From: Brassica napus
Taxonomy: Eukaryota; Streptophyta; Magnoliopsida; Brassicales; Brassicaceae
Direction: 5' to 3'
Assembly: GCF_020379485.1 (NCBI RefSeq)
Contig: NC_063439.1
Span: 22,196,098 to 22,260,097, forward strand
DNA length: 64,000 nucleotides
Of the stretch, positions 34,822-44,810 are shown one piece after another. The notes under the pieces are model-generated. The model was given only the letters and a program-made list of their open reading frames with translations, was not told the origin of the DNA and searched no databases. The translations under genes and the position numbers were made by a program. Every line of letters begins with the position of its first letter. Position 1 is the stretch's first letter.

Positions 34822-34953
34822 AATTTATTTAAAATTCAGAATTTTAAATAATTTTAATTTTAAAACGAAATATGAAAATAAAAAACATATATAAAAAAAC
34901 ATTTAAAAGTCTTAATATTTAAATTCATAATACAAACCGAAATATTAAAAAAA

Positions 34954-36607
34954 CTACATATCATCGAAGTAGTCGGTGGGGTAGCTCGGCTGTTGACGGG
35001 TTGGATCGGACTCTTGGGGATCTCGTACTGGCAACCCAAGAGCGGCTCGTCTCTGACTCAACATTCTCTGCATAACCGGGTTTCCCACGACCATCACGTC
35101 TAGCAAATCCTCAAGAGAGTCTAAACGAACCTGCTGGCTATTCATTCGAGCTTTCATCTGAGAAGTCTTTTCATCCCGTCTCGAAGTGTATGACGAAGTT
35201 GCCCTTGCAACTTGGTTAACAGAGCCTATACCGACTATTCGTCCCTTCTTTCTAGGAGCCAGCTATAAAATTAAAACATATATTAATATAGTTATTAAAA
35301 ATAATGTAAACAAAATTTTTTAGTTGTACTACCTCTTCGAAGATTCTGTCGGCTTCTTCGGTGGACAATGTGACGGGTAATCCATCGGGAGACTCCTGAG
35401 TTAGTTGCATCTCCCGTTCTTCAATCCGAGTAGCCACTGCTTGAGCGAGTTTCTCAGATGCAGGATCTACAAAAACTCCGTCGGATGTGGCGTGAGTCAT
35501 CTTGAATAGGTCAGACAGAGATGGTAAGACTCCCGTCTTCTCCAACTACAAAAAAAAAATATTAAAAATTATATTAATTGAATATTTTAAAATAAATATT
35601 TAAAAACAAAACTTACAACTTCTAGACGGATGCCTGCATGTGGTTTTTGGCCGGTTCTGTGAAGCATGGGCAAATTACCATCTTTATCCTTCGTTCTTCG
35701 AGAAGCCGAGCACGAATTGGCCTTTTTGATCGAAGAGGGGTGCTTCCAATAGGAGATGAGGCCATCCCACACATCCTTCGTGAGCTCAGTGGGCTTTCCC
35801 TCATACCCGTCGAGCTCCCACTTGTCCTTCCAATCGGAGACTGTGTTGCAGAGGCGGATCTTTGCTTTTGCAACGAATTCCGCCTTCACCATCTCGGTGA
35901 TTCCCAAAGACCAATGTCACTTTTGCTGAAACACAAAAAATTTGAAAAAATTACATATAATAATAATATTTTAAAAATATATACATATTTAAAAGTGAAA
36001 ATTTAATTAAATTTAAAAATCTTACCGCAAACATTTTAAACCAAGTGATCTTAACGTGATTTGGAGTCTTGCTCCAGTTCGGACATGCCCCGTCGTAGTA
36101 ACCTTTAATCGTTTTCGAAACGCTCCGGCCAACACGGTTGTTAGCTCCAAACCTGAAAGGAAAACAATTTAACCGTTAGAAAATAAAAATAATTTAAATT
36201 TTAATGTAATAAAAATTAATAACTTACCAATAAGTTCCTCGGGGTCTATCGGGGTCTAGAACATCCAAACCCTCCCGTCCAGGCTGGGCAAGCAAATCCT
36301 CTACCGTATATCTCGCGAATGGGGCATATGAAGGCACACGCAAATCCGGATGAACTGCACCTTCTGGGACAGGCTCAGGTGCAGCCGCTGGAGGAGGAGG
36401 TGGAGGCATATGCGGTGGAGGCATTTGCGGTGGAGGCATCTGCGGTGGAGGAGGACTCCAAGCAACTCTCTGAGAAGGCTGAGAGTCTGGAACTGCGGTG
36501 GAGGATGATGGACCGGAAGACGATGGACCGGAAGAAGATGTACCGGAACCATCGTCGCCAAACATATCTTTATAACTAGCTGCTCTGGATTTTCTTCTAG
36601 GAGCCAT
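34954..36607 (-). pseudogene. TNPA-like second CACTA protein (Ptta/En/Spm plant transposase, Transposase_24)
   Basis: Exon 1 begins at 36607 (MAPRRKSRAASYKDMFGDDG) with a Ser- and Pro-rich low-complexity section (MPPPQMPPPHMPPPPPP) and ends near 36230. Further exons lie at about 36150-36030 (RSVSKTIKGYYDGACPNWSK, VKITWFKMFA), 35920-35600 (AKIRLCNTVSDWKDKWELDG, PTELTKDVWDGLISYWKHPS), 35545-35335 (DGVFVDPASEKLAQAVATRI) and 35262-34954 (RKKGRIVGIGSVNQVARATS, the stop after YFDDM). The segment around ELTKDVWDGLISYW matches the plant Ptta/En/Spm domain. A TGA at 35917-35919 is in frame at the start of the third exon if the nearest acceptor is used. Exon ends are estimates. In CACTA elements this protein binds subterminal repeats and assists the transposase. 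Confidence 0.75.
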
Positions 36608-36845
36608 CTAAAAAAAACTAAAATAAATTTAATCAGTTACGACATAATAAAAATATTATTCCGTTACCTAACTAATCACCTAAACTAATTACCTAACTAA
36701 TCACCTAAACTAATTCCGTTACCTAACTAATCACCTAAACTAATTTAAAAAAAAAAAAAAAGAGAGAAGAGAGTGTTTACCTTAGAGAGAGCAAAGGAAT
36801 TTGGGAGGAATGAGCGAGGCAGCCTTGCTCTCGGCGTCTCCTTAT

Positions 36846-37035
36846 ATAGATTAGGATTCGTCGTAAAAGCGACGTAAATTTACGACGAATTTACCAGGCC
36901 CGCGTTTTTCCATTTACGACGAATTTACCAGGCCCGCGTTTTTTCATTTACGACGAAATTACCAGGCCCGTGTTTTTTGTTTTACGACTAAATTACCAGG
37001 CCCGTGTTTTTCCATTTACGACGAAATTACGACGC
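36846..37035. repeat. Four tandem copies of a TTTACGACGAA...ACCAGGCCCG unit between the CACTA genes
   Basis: Units of about 40-48 bp repeat TTTACGACGAA(T/A)TTACC followed by AGGCCCGCGTTTTT. They lie upstream of the TNPA-like start (36607) and include the same ACGACGAAA core as the subterminal repeats. They may be internal binding sites controlling TNPA-like expression; this is inferred. Confidence 0.6.
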
Positions 37036-37212
37036 TTAACCCTAAACACCGAGAATGAAATCCCTAAACCCCAAAGTCACATATCATCTAACATCATATC
37101 TTATTTCATACTACTTCTTACTCTTTCTTTTAGAAAATGTTACAATAGAGAAATCCAACATTTGATACATATATTACATCACTCTAAAGTTTTCGTTCTC
37201 ATCACTATTACA

Positions 37213-40200
37213 TCACTCTAAATCGTTTTCGTTCTCATCACTATCATTACAATCATCATCGTCGCTTCTCTCGAACTCGTCTTCACGTGCTTCATCTGTC
37301 GCATCTTCGGGAATATCTTCATATTGAAAGTTTTGCGGGTCGATCAAAAGGATTTCATCAGTTGGTTGTTTGGTACCTCAACTTCAGTGATAGCGTATTC
37401 TTCTTGCAAGGGCGGTTCTTCTCCAACGACAATGCGTCCACGAGGTGTAACTTTGATAGCAGTTACCCAGTTTATCCCGGAAGTTCGAAGCCGAGGATAA
37501 GGAAGGAAGCTAACTTGCTCGGCTTGTGAAGCTAAAATGAAAGGCTCAAATTTGTTGTATCTTCTCCCAAAATTGACATCCACAACACCAAATTTGTTAT
37601 ACCGAATCCCTCGGTTCACAACAGGATCGAACCATTCACATTTGAAGAGGACGCATTTTAGCTTCAATAACCCCGGAAATTCCACTTCAATAATCTCCTG
37701 CAATATCCCGTAAAAGTCTGTTTCACCTTTCACACATATTCCGTAGTTACTCGTTGCCCGATGTCTCCCATACTCGTATGTGTGAAAGGTAAATCCTCGT
37801 GTGAAATACATAGGTGATGTGGTGACCTTTGCAACTGGACCTTGAACCAATTCGTGAAACCATACGGGATAATAAGGATCGTCATAATCAACCTGCAAAA
37901 AACATATATATATTCTTAAACACTTACTTAATTAATATAATAGTATGAGATATATTACCTGCGATTTTAACCACTTGACAAAGTGCTTATCTTTACGTGT
38001 ATCCACATCAGTTGCAGATATTCCTGGTATTGCTTCTTCAACTTGAGATACAAACATCCTGCAAATTGAACAAATAATCAAATCATACATAATTAACTTT
38101 AATTCATATAATTAACATTCACAAAAATATTTACCTTTCAAAGTAACGGGTCATTACATCCTCGCAGTTGAGCAGAATATAAGTGTGGGCACTATGTTTA
38201 TCTTCTTCACATGACCACCATACTTCTTTCGTTTTACCACCAAACCGTCCAATTTCGCAGAAAATGTCAGGAACACCATCAATTGGATATGATGTCGGTA
38301 CTCCACCATCATCATATCTCCTAGGAACTTTTTTTCTCGTACGAACAGCTGGAGCAAAGTAGTATGATGTGAAGTTAGATGTTTCGGCTGTCAAACTCCC
38401 TGCAACTATTGAACCTTCTACCTTTGCAAGATTTCTTGCTTTCCCCTTCAAATGTTTCATCTGTCGCTCATACGGATACATCTATCCGTTGTGAACAGGT
38501 CCACGAAGCAATGCTTCATACGGTAGGTGGACAACTAGATGCTCCATGACGTCAAAAAATGAAGGAGGAAATATCTTCTCCAGGTTGCACAATATGATCT
38601 GAATGTTCTGATGAAGTTGTTCGATGACTTCTTCTTTGAACGTACGTGTGCTAAGATCTCTGAAAAATGCTCCGATGGCTGTATATTTTAAAAGGAATCA
38701 AATTAATAACATTTCGTAACATATGTATATATAAATTTATAATTACCTGCAAGTGCTTCGTGGACATTTGCTGGAAGGAGCTCGGCAAAAGCAAATGGAA
38801 GCAGTCGTTGCATAAACACATGACAATCATGACTTTTCATTCCGGAGAACTTTTGACCTCGTTCAATACATCTTGACATATTTGAAACATAACCATCAGG
38901 AAACTTAACTTCCGATGCAACCCAGTCAAACAAGGTTGTTTTGGCTGCTGATGACAACCGGAAGATGGGAACATGAACGTTTCCATTGCTCTTGATATGT
39001 AACTCACTTCTTGAGCAAATATCAGGTAAGTCCATCCTTGACTTTTTGTTATCTTTTGTCTTCCCAGGGACGTTAAGTAATGTATTCATGATGTTCTCAA
39101 AAAAGTTCTTCTCGATATGCATGACATCCAGATTGTGGTGTAAGAGAAGATCCTTCCAATAGGGTAGCTCCCAAAATATACTCTTCTTAATAATCAATGT
39201 CCGCTTCGATCTGCTGGCCGGTGAGATATGGAGGAGGACTGTCTCTGACAATTTTTTTGTGTCGAAACAATGTCTTATTTCTTCTGTACGGATGGGCAAG
39301 TGGAAGAAACCGACGATGACAATCAAACCAACAACTCTTCCTACCATTCTTCAGTTGGAAAGCATCCGTGGATCCAAGACAATACGGACAAGATAATCTT
39401 CCATGTGTTGTCCAGCCAGACAACATCCCATAAGCAGGGAAATCACTTATCGTCCACATCAGAACTGCTCGCATCGTAAAATTGTTTTTCAAAGAACAAT
39501 CGTACGTCCTCACCCCTTCTGACCACAATTGCTTTAGCTCTTCTATCAACGGTTGAAGAAAAATATCAAGAGACCGTTTTGGATGCTTCGGCCCTGGGAT
39601 TAATATGGTCAAAAATAGAAATTCTTGTTCCATGCACATATCCGGCGGTAAATTATACGGCGTAAGAATGACTGGCCACAAAGAATATTGTCTACCAGAC
39701 ATTCTAAATGGACTAAATCCATCGGTGCATAACCCAAGATAGACATTCCGAATATTTGTAGCAAAATCTCCGTGTACCTTGTTGAAATGTTTCCACGCTC
39801 TTGCGTCTGATGGATGTGCAACCTCACCATCTCTCTGGACATGTTCGGCATGCCACCTCATCGACGCAGCAGTCCTCTCAGATTGATATAATCTTTTCAA
39901 TCTGTCTGTAATTGGTAGGTACCACATCCTTTGGTACGGTACCCTATTCCTCCCACGGCCTTGCGGTTTGAATCGTGGTTTTTTGCAGAATCGACACTCT
40001 TCTAACTTGTCATTTTCCTTCCAGTAGATCATGCAGTTGTCGATGCAAACATCAATCATCTCCGAGGGTAACCCAAGACTATAAACCAATTTCTGAATCT
40101 CATAATAAGATTCAGCAGACACGTTGTCTTCTGGCAAATACTCTTTAAACAACTCCGCCCATGCATCCATGCAATTCTCAGGTAAATTATGATCCATTTT

Positions 40201-40791
40201 AATATTCATCATTCTAGCTGCTAGAGACAATTTAGAGAGACCTTCTCTACAACCAGTGTAGATTGGTTGATTTGCAGCATCTAGCATTTCATAAAACCTT
40301 TTTGCATCCAAATTAGGTTCTTCTACATTTCTAGTTCCATCTGCTATTGTTGTAGTTGTTTCTAAAAATGCATCACTAATCATATCTTGAACCCTATCAT
40401 GATCTACCATCTGCGTCTCTTGATGATAATTATATTCATTATGCACATAATTCAGTTCTTCATTATGATGAGCAACCTCAAAATTAGCATTACTACTACT
40501 AGCTTCATTTCCCCCATAACCCTCTCCATGTTGATACCAAATGTAGTACTGTGGTGTAAATTCTCTGTTTACTAAATGATTCCATACAGTTTCACTACGT
40601 GCAAATTTCGAATTCTTGCATTTTGAACAGGGGCAGAACATCTTACCGCTTTCCTGCGTGATCGGTGTACAGCCCGCCTGGTGCATGAATGTCTCTAGCC
40701 CGTTCAGAAATGCATTTGTCACTCTCCCATCGGAATCTTTGTGCAAATACATCCAACTTCGTAACTCGTAAATACTACCGCCACCGACCAT
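37213..40791 (-). pseudogene. TNP2-like CACTA transposase, disrupted
   Basis: The start at 40791 is MVGGGSIYELRSWMYLHKDS. An N-terminal transposase-associated domain with CPCSKCKN follows, then the tnp2/Transposase_21 core (PENCMDAWAELFKEYLP, YLPITDRLKRLYQSE, GPKHPKRSLDIFLQPLIEEL, WTISDFPAYGMLSGWTTHG). DUF4218 (HNLDVMHIEKNFFENIMNTL, MYPYERQMKHLKGKARNLA) and DUF4216 (DDPYYPVWFHELVQGP, LKCVLFKCEWFDPVVNRG) complete it. The end is acidic (DDDDCNDSDENENDLE, stop 37213-37215). Lesions: a deletion with frame change at about 39183-39190, where IEADIDY jumps to KKSIFWELPYW; TAG at 38482-38484, where the family has Trp before MYPYERQ; and an apparent 1-bp loss near 37365-37372, before TDEILLIDP. An in-frame ATG at 40887 lies at the TATA box and is not used. 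This copy should not encode a working transposase. Confidence 0.85.
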
Positions 40792-40851
40792 TTTTTCTTC
40801 TATTTTTTTTTTAATTTTTTTTTCCGTTTGGGTCTTGTGAGGAAGAGATTT

Positions 40852-40900
40852 GTGTGTTGTGAGGAAGAGAGTTGTGGAAAATGACATATATATAGAGAAA
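40852..40900 (-). promoter_or_regulatory. Transposase core promoter and leader (proximal copy)
   Basis: On the minus strand a TATA box CTATATATATG (40895-40886) precedes a leader with TTCCTCACAACACAC, about 60-95 bp upstream of the TNP2 start at 40791. The block recurs almost unchanged at 41443-41492. Confidence 0.6.
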
Positions 40901-41146
40901 TTTTTGAGTTGGGTAGTTGAAATATAACAACGATTTTACAAGAAAACTTTTACATGGATTTTACAGAGTTTTTTTACAACGACTTTACAACGAACTTCGA
41001 TAAGTTTTTCACCTAAATATATAGGTAACATGATTCGTTGTAATATCGATGTAAAGTTTTCTTTTCGACGTACTTACGTCGTAATATTACATGGCGTTTA
41101 CGACGAAATTTGGTTTCGTTGGTTTCGTCGTAATTGCGTTGTTAAC

Positions 41147-41406
41147 CCACCATTTACTAATTCTAAGACAACGATAAGGAACCTGTGTCGTTCGTCTGTC
41201 TGCCAATTCAGTGGAACGACAAGGAGAAAGTGGACGGAAGTGCAGCTGGTTTGTACTTGAGAGGAACCTTTGACGATGGTCGGAGGTTCCACTCAAGTAT
41301 AAACCAACTGCACTTCCCTCCATTTTCTCCTTGTCGCTCCACTGAATTGGCAGACAGACGAATGACTCATGTTCGTTATCGTTATCTTCGAAATAGTAAT
41401 TGGTGG
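41147..41406. repeat. EDM2-derived inverted repeat (123-nt arms, 14-nt loop) inside the CACTA element
   Basis: Arm 1 (41147-41269) and the reverse complement of arm 2 (41284-41406) are both 123 nt and differ at 14 positions (about 89% identity). A perfectly paired 25-nt block is at 41191-41215 / 41338-41362. The loop is 41270-41283. Arm 1 on the plus strand reads DNDKEPVSFVCLPIQW, then NDKEKVDGSAAGLYLRGTFD. Arm 2 on the minus strand reads NYYFEDNDNEHESFVCLPIQ, then WSDKEKMEGSAVGLYLSG. This matches the N-terminal part of plant EDM2 and its EDM2-like paralogue as I remember it (EPVSF..LPIQW...EKVDG...G.YLRG). Shared gaps-free alignment and conserved codon phase show both arms came from one coding source. 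A transcript from either strand would fold into a long near-perfect hairpin suitable for Dicer-like processing. Processing and targeting are inferred. Confidence 0.85.
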
Positions 41407-41418
41407 CTGAATGAGGAG

Positions 41419-41492
41419 TTGTGTGTTGTGAGGAAGAGAGTTGTGTGTTGTGAGGAAGAGAGTTGTGGGAAATGACATATATATAGAGAAAT
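41419..41492 (-). promoter_or_regulatory. Second copy of the transposase promoter/leader, reading into the EDM2 hairpin
   Basis: The minus-strand TATA box CTATATATATG at 41486-41477 and the downstream leader (two tandem copies of TTCCTCACAACACACAAC, 41461-41419) duplicate the block at 40852-40900, 591 bp away. The leader runs directly into hairpin arm 2 at 41406. Subterminal sequences beyond it are also duplicated (TGATTCGTTGTAAT at 41031 and 41603). Confidence 0.65.
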
Positions 41493-42355
41493 ATGGTAAG
41501 TTTTACATGGATTTTACATGGAAAATTTACAATGCGTTTACAACGAATTTAGGTAAGTTAAAGCACATTAAATACACGTTGTCACCTTTATATAACGGTA
41601 ACATGATTCGTTGTAATGTCGATGTAACGTTTACAACTATTTCGCATTCCACGTACTTTCGTCGTAAACTTACATTGACTTTACGACGAAAATATTTCGT
41701 CGTAAATTACCATGGAGTTTACGACGAAGTTATGTCTCGTCGTAATTGCGTTGTAAAGCGTATGTAAATTTACGAGGAAATTATTTCCTCGTAAAACGCT
41801 GTTGTTACTGCTACGTTTTCTTGTAGTGAATGTACACCAAAAACCACAGAAAATGCAATAATTATTCATTTCAAGTTGCAGATTATTAATTGAGAGACGA
41901 GGAACACAAGAAGAAACTACATACATAATTCATGTTGCATTTTATTGGAATATTTTTAATCTATGATTTTAGTTAGATGTTTTTTTTTTATGAAACTCAC
42001 AGATAACCATCTCATTATTCTGTATAATCTTTTTCCACTTATTTAGTTAATTTACTGTGTGTAATTATATACAAAATTCCCATTTATTTTGAATATAAAT
42101 TTCGAGATTAACAACTATGAAACAAACTCGCTAAGTTTATTTGCAAATCTTTTTTTTCAAATGCAATTCTTAAAAAAATCTAATTTTTAACTAAGCATAA
42201 ACTGGTATAAAATAGCAACTACATTGTGATATTCTATCTCAACTGAACAACTTCAATCATTCAAAAAAATTAATCATATATGTATATCCCCAGAATATTC
42301 CTAATTAAAACGATTTTATATGTTTACTATCCTAATAGTTTTCTAGCGATAGAAA

Positions 42356-42366
42356 GTATATAAATA
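42356..42366 (+). promoter_or_regulatory. TATA box of the DUF223-type gene
   Basis: TATATAAATAG lies 65 bp before the ATG at 42431, followed by a CAAACACAACAAA leader typical of plant transcription starts. Confidence 0.5.
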
Positions 42367-42430
42367 GCCTTTCAAACACAACAAATATAACCATTCTAAA
42401 CCTCCAAACTGTCTACCGTGATCTACACTT

Positions 42431-42742
42431 ATGGGTTCCATAATCAAAATCAGCAATCTAAGTGATGTTAAGCCTTTCAAATCTGCATACAGAGTTCAGG
42501 TGAAAGTGCTTCATACGTGGAAGTCATGCAATCCCCAATTTGGTTCTTCTCTTCAGATGGTTCTAATAGACGAAAATGTAAGCCCTATGATTATGGAATT
42601 ATCATCTATTATATATTTATAATATATGTACTTCAGCCTTTTTTACATGTTTTAGGGTGTGAAAATCCATGCCAGTTGCAAACAATCATTGTTACAACAC
42701 CTCGGGACACTGTCGAGATGGAGAATGGAAAGTTATTACTAA
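42431..42742 (+). CDS. Small DUF223-type (RPA1-like OB-fold) protein, probably truncated
   Basis: Exons 42431-42577 and 42656-42742 (donor AAT|GTAAGC, acceptor TTTTAG|GGT) give 77 residues. The reading includes ISNLSDVKPFKSAYRVQVKV and LHTWKSCNPQFGSSLQMVLI, then GVKIHASCKQSLLQHLG, the DUF223 pattern of RPA1-like DNA-binding proteins (RVxVLHxWK...MVLxDxxGxKIHAS). DUF223 proteins abound near plant Helitrons. The domain stops early at RMESYY, so this is a fragment or depends on another splice form. A TATA box (TATATAAATAG, 42356-42366) and an AC-rich leader lie upstream, so transcription is plausible. It appears to be cargo of the Helitron spanning 33851-44252. Confidence 0.65.
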
Positions 42743-44220
42743 TTCAGTTCTAATATTAGGTGACTGAATAGTCCTTACTTACCTTATTTTTTAAAGTATC
42801 ATGTAGCATGGCATCTATGTTATTCCTCTTTTATAGATCTTGATTCTTGAATGGTTTGCAGTACATCCTAACTGTAAAATAAAACACAACATAAGAATCT
42901 TGTTATGGCTAAACACGTTAGGTTTGTAAATAATTTCAAACAGTTATATAAATAATTTTATCAAAATCTTAGATTTGTATACAAATATACTATTTTTTCT
43001 CGCCAAATGTATTTTCAAATCTTTTATTAATTGCAATTATATATATATTCAAAAGAGCATAAAATCCGCAAATAAAACCACATTGAAGAGCATCTATACA
43101 TAACAATATGGAATATACTTGGATATTAAAGAAATTTATTTAAAAAATAAGTAATATCTTCTGAAATAGATATATACATAACAATATGGAATACAACCAA
43201 TCATTTAAATTCATTGATTTTCAACATATCAATAAGAAACAAAAAAAACAGGAAACCGCGAATTTTGTTAACTAAAAATAAAAACGGGTTAATAAATTTA
43301 ATACAGATAAACATGACTATATTTAAATTATTAATATATACCTTTTTTAAACAATTATATATTTTGTTTTAATAATAAAAATTATATATTTTAAAAATAA
43401 GACAAGTAATATTTATTTAAGCCGATTGGTTTCTTTAATCTCCATATGAAGGTTATTTTTTATTTTTTATTTTCTATTAACTGATGCATTTGTCTGAAAA
43501 TAACAAAGGAAGAAAGCAATTAGTCTTCCGATCGATGAAGATCAAAACAGTGATATCGGTTTGGGCCAATTTTGTTTTTGGGCTGTTCTAAAGCGGTTGG
43601 ATCCTTAATAACACCTCATCTTGGTTTATATTGATAAAAATATTGAAAAATATTTTTCTGGCCCACTGTTTAGTCCATTCTTAATAAATTAATTCATATA
43701 GAAATTTTTTTAAAAAAAAATCTAAACATTTTAAATTAATGTTATAAAATATATATTATAAAAAAACATTAAAAACATATATATTAAAAATATATATTAT
43801 AAAAAATATATATTAAAATTTTTTTTAATATATATTATATAAAAATATGAGCAATTTTAAGGTTAAGATAAAAATATGTTATCCTATAACGTTATAAAAA
43901 AAATCTATAATCTCACTTTTATTCCTAAGTTATACTTAAAAACATAAATATGATATATGTACTATATATTTTTTGCATATTTAAAATTTTGAAAGTGCAT
44001 ATAGATGATTATCTATCTTGGTGTTTTAGTTAAAAATAAAATAATATATATATATATATATATACTATTAAACTAATAAGAACTGATGTCACTTACTCAA
44101 AACATAAACTAAAATCTCAAATATGTATCTCTGAAATAGTATCATGCATCCTAATATGTGTTTTACTATATACAACTGAAGTATACATTGTTTGATATTT
44201 AAATTTAACATCAAACAAAT
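42743..44220. other. AT-rich 3' half of the Helitron, no gene
   Basis: Long runs of A/T and (TA)n tracts (for example 44043-44064), with no coding frame. It ends at the hairpin before the 3' terminus at 44252. Confidence 0.5.
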
Positions 44221-44426
44221 CCCGCGCTTTTAAAGTGCGGGTCAATATCTAGTTAGATATTAAAAAGTTCAAGCCTTTTTTTCAAAAATTGAATTTTCAA
44301 TTATTTTCAAATCATCGGGTTTTCAATCAGTCAGTTTAAAAAAAAAATACAGAGATCTAAAATTTCAAAATTTTCTTGAGTTTTTAAGATCCATGGCCTT
44401 TTCTTTTTCTTTTTGGTCATTCTTAA

Positions 44427-44810
44427 CAAAATTATTCACTTATAGATCGCAGCCCAGCTCAATCTTTCAATTCGAAAATCCATCAGATTAGAAAACAATA
44501 CATTAACAATCAGAACTATGGCGCTGACTTTTCCCAGCCACTTAATCTACACGAACCGATAACAGATAACGAAGACGAGAACGCCATATTGACGAGAACT
44601 GGAGCCTATTGGCTCACTGTGGATGAGCTGGATATCATCTTTGACCACCAGCACCTGTTCGATGTCATCAACGTCGTTGTGATACCGCCAGGCCGTCAAG
44701 GATTTTACAGAATCGATAACCCCTATCTAGTTGACCGCAACATATTACGCCGGCGCGTATACCGCCAGGGTGGAGCGGCTGATCTTGTATGTGATAAGAA
44801 GAGTCGATAA
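44427..44810 (+). other. Unrecognised open frame of 128 codons without a clear start
   Basis: The frame is open from 44427 to the TAA at 44808-44810. It has mixed, protein-like composition and higher GC content than its surroundings, reading for example NYGADFSQPLNLHEPITDNE, YWLTVDELDIIFDHQHLFDV and VVVIPPGRQGFYRIDNPYLV. The first in-frame ATG is not near the 5' end. It may be an exon or a decayed fragment of a gene or retroelement. I recognise no family. Confidence 0.35.

Larger units (their letters stand above)
34327..41828 (-). mobile_element. Full-length CACTA (En/Spm) transposon, 7502 bp, with AAT target duplication
   Basis: The termini are CACTACAAGAAAAC at 34327 and GTTTTCTTGTAGTG ending at 41828. 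AAT flanks both sides (34324-34326 and 41829-41831). Subterminal regions (34340-34735 and about 40920-41800) are dense in TTTCGTCGTAAA / TTTACGACGAAA copies, the presumed transposase-binding sites. Two genes run on the minus strand: a TNP2-like transposase (40791 to 37213) and a TNPA-like protein (36607 to 34954). Both show disabling changes. Between the TNP2 promoter and the right end lies an extra hairpin of host-gene origin plus a duplicated promoter. Intact termini and identical duplications suggest insertion not long ago, probably mobilised by a relative. Confidence 0.95.
33851..44252 (+). mobile_element. Helitron carrying a DUF223-type gene, interrupted by the CACTA element
   Basis: The 5' end TCAATACTATTAAAACTGAA at 33851 follows an A. 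The 3' end at 44252 is CTAG followed by T and preceded by a GC-rich hairpin at 44221-44241. These fit the Helitron family also seen at 15.1-17.0 and 61.8-62.9 kb (TCTATACTATTAAAA ... TCAAAATCTAG). Subtracting the CACTA insertion leaves about 2.9 kb, with no helicase. An alternative 5' end near 44064 (TACTATTAAACTAATAAG) would make a much shorter element, so pairing of these termini is an inference. The DUF223-type gene at 42431-42742 would then be internal cargo. Confidence 0.6.

Noticed and set aside
36846..37035. CRISPR-like regular repeat
   Set aside because: Plant nuclear DNA inside a CACTA element; the units are contiguous tandem copies of the subterminal motif without unique spacers.
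40792..40887. Upstream in-frame ATG at 40887 as transposase start
   Set aside because: It lies at the TATA box, upstream of the likely transcription start; the ATG at 40791 follows the leader.
41087..41478. Short frames over the inverted repeat considered as a gene
   Set aside because: Reading passes from one arm through the loop into the antisense arm, so only the part in each arm is meaningful. A hairpin explains the symmetry better.
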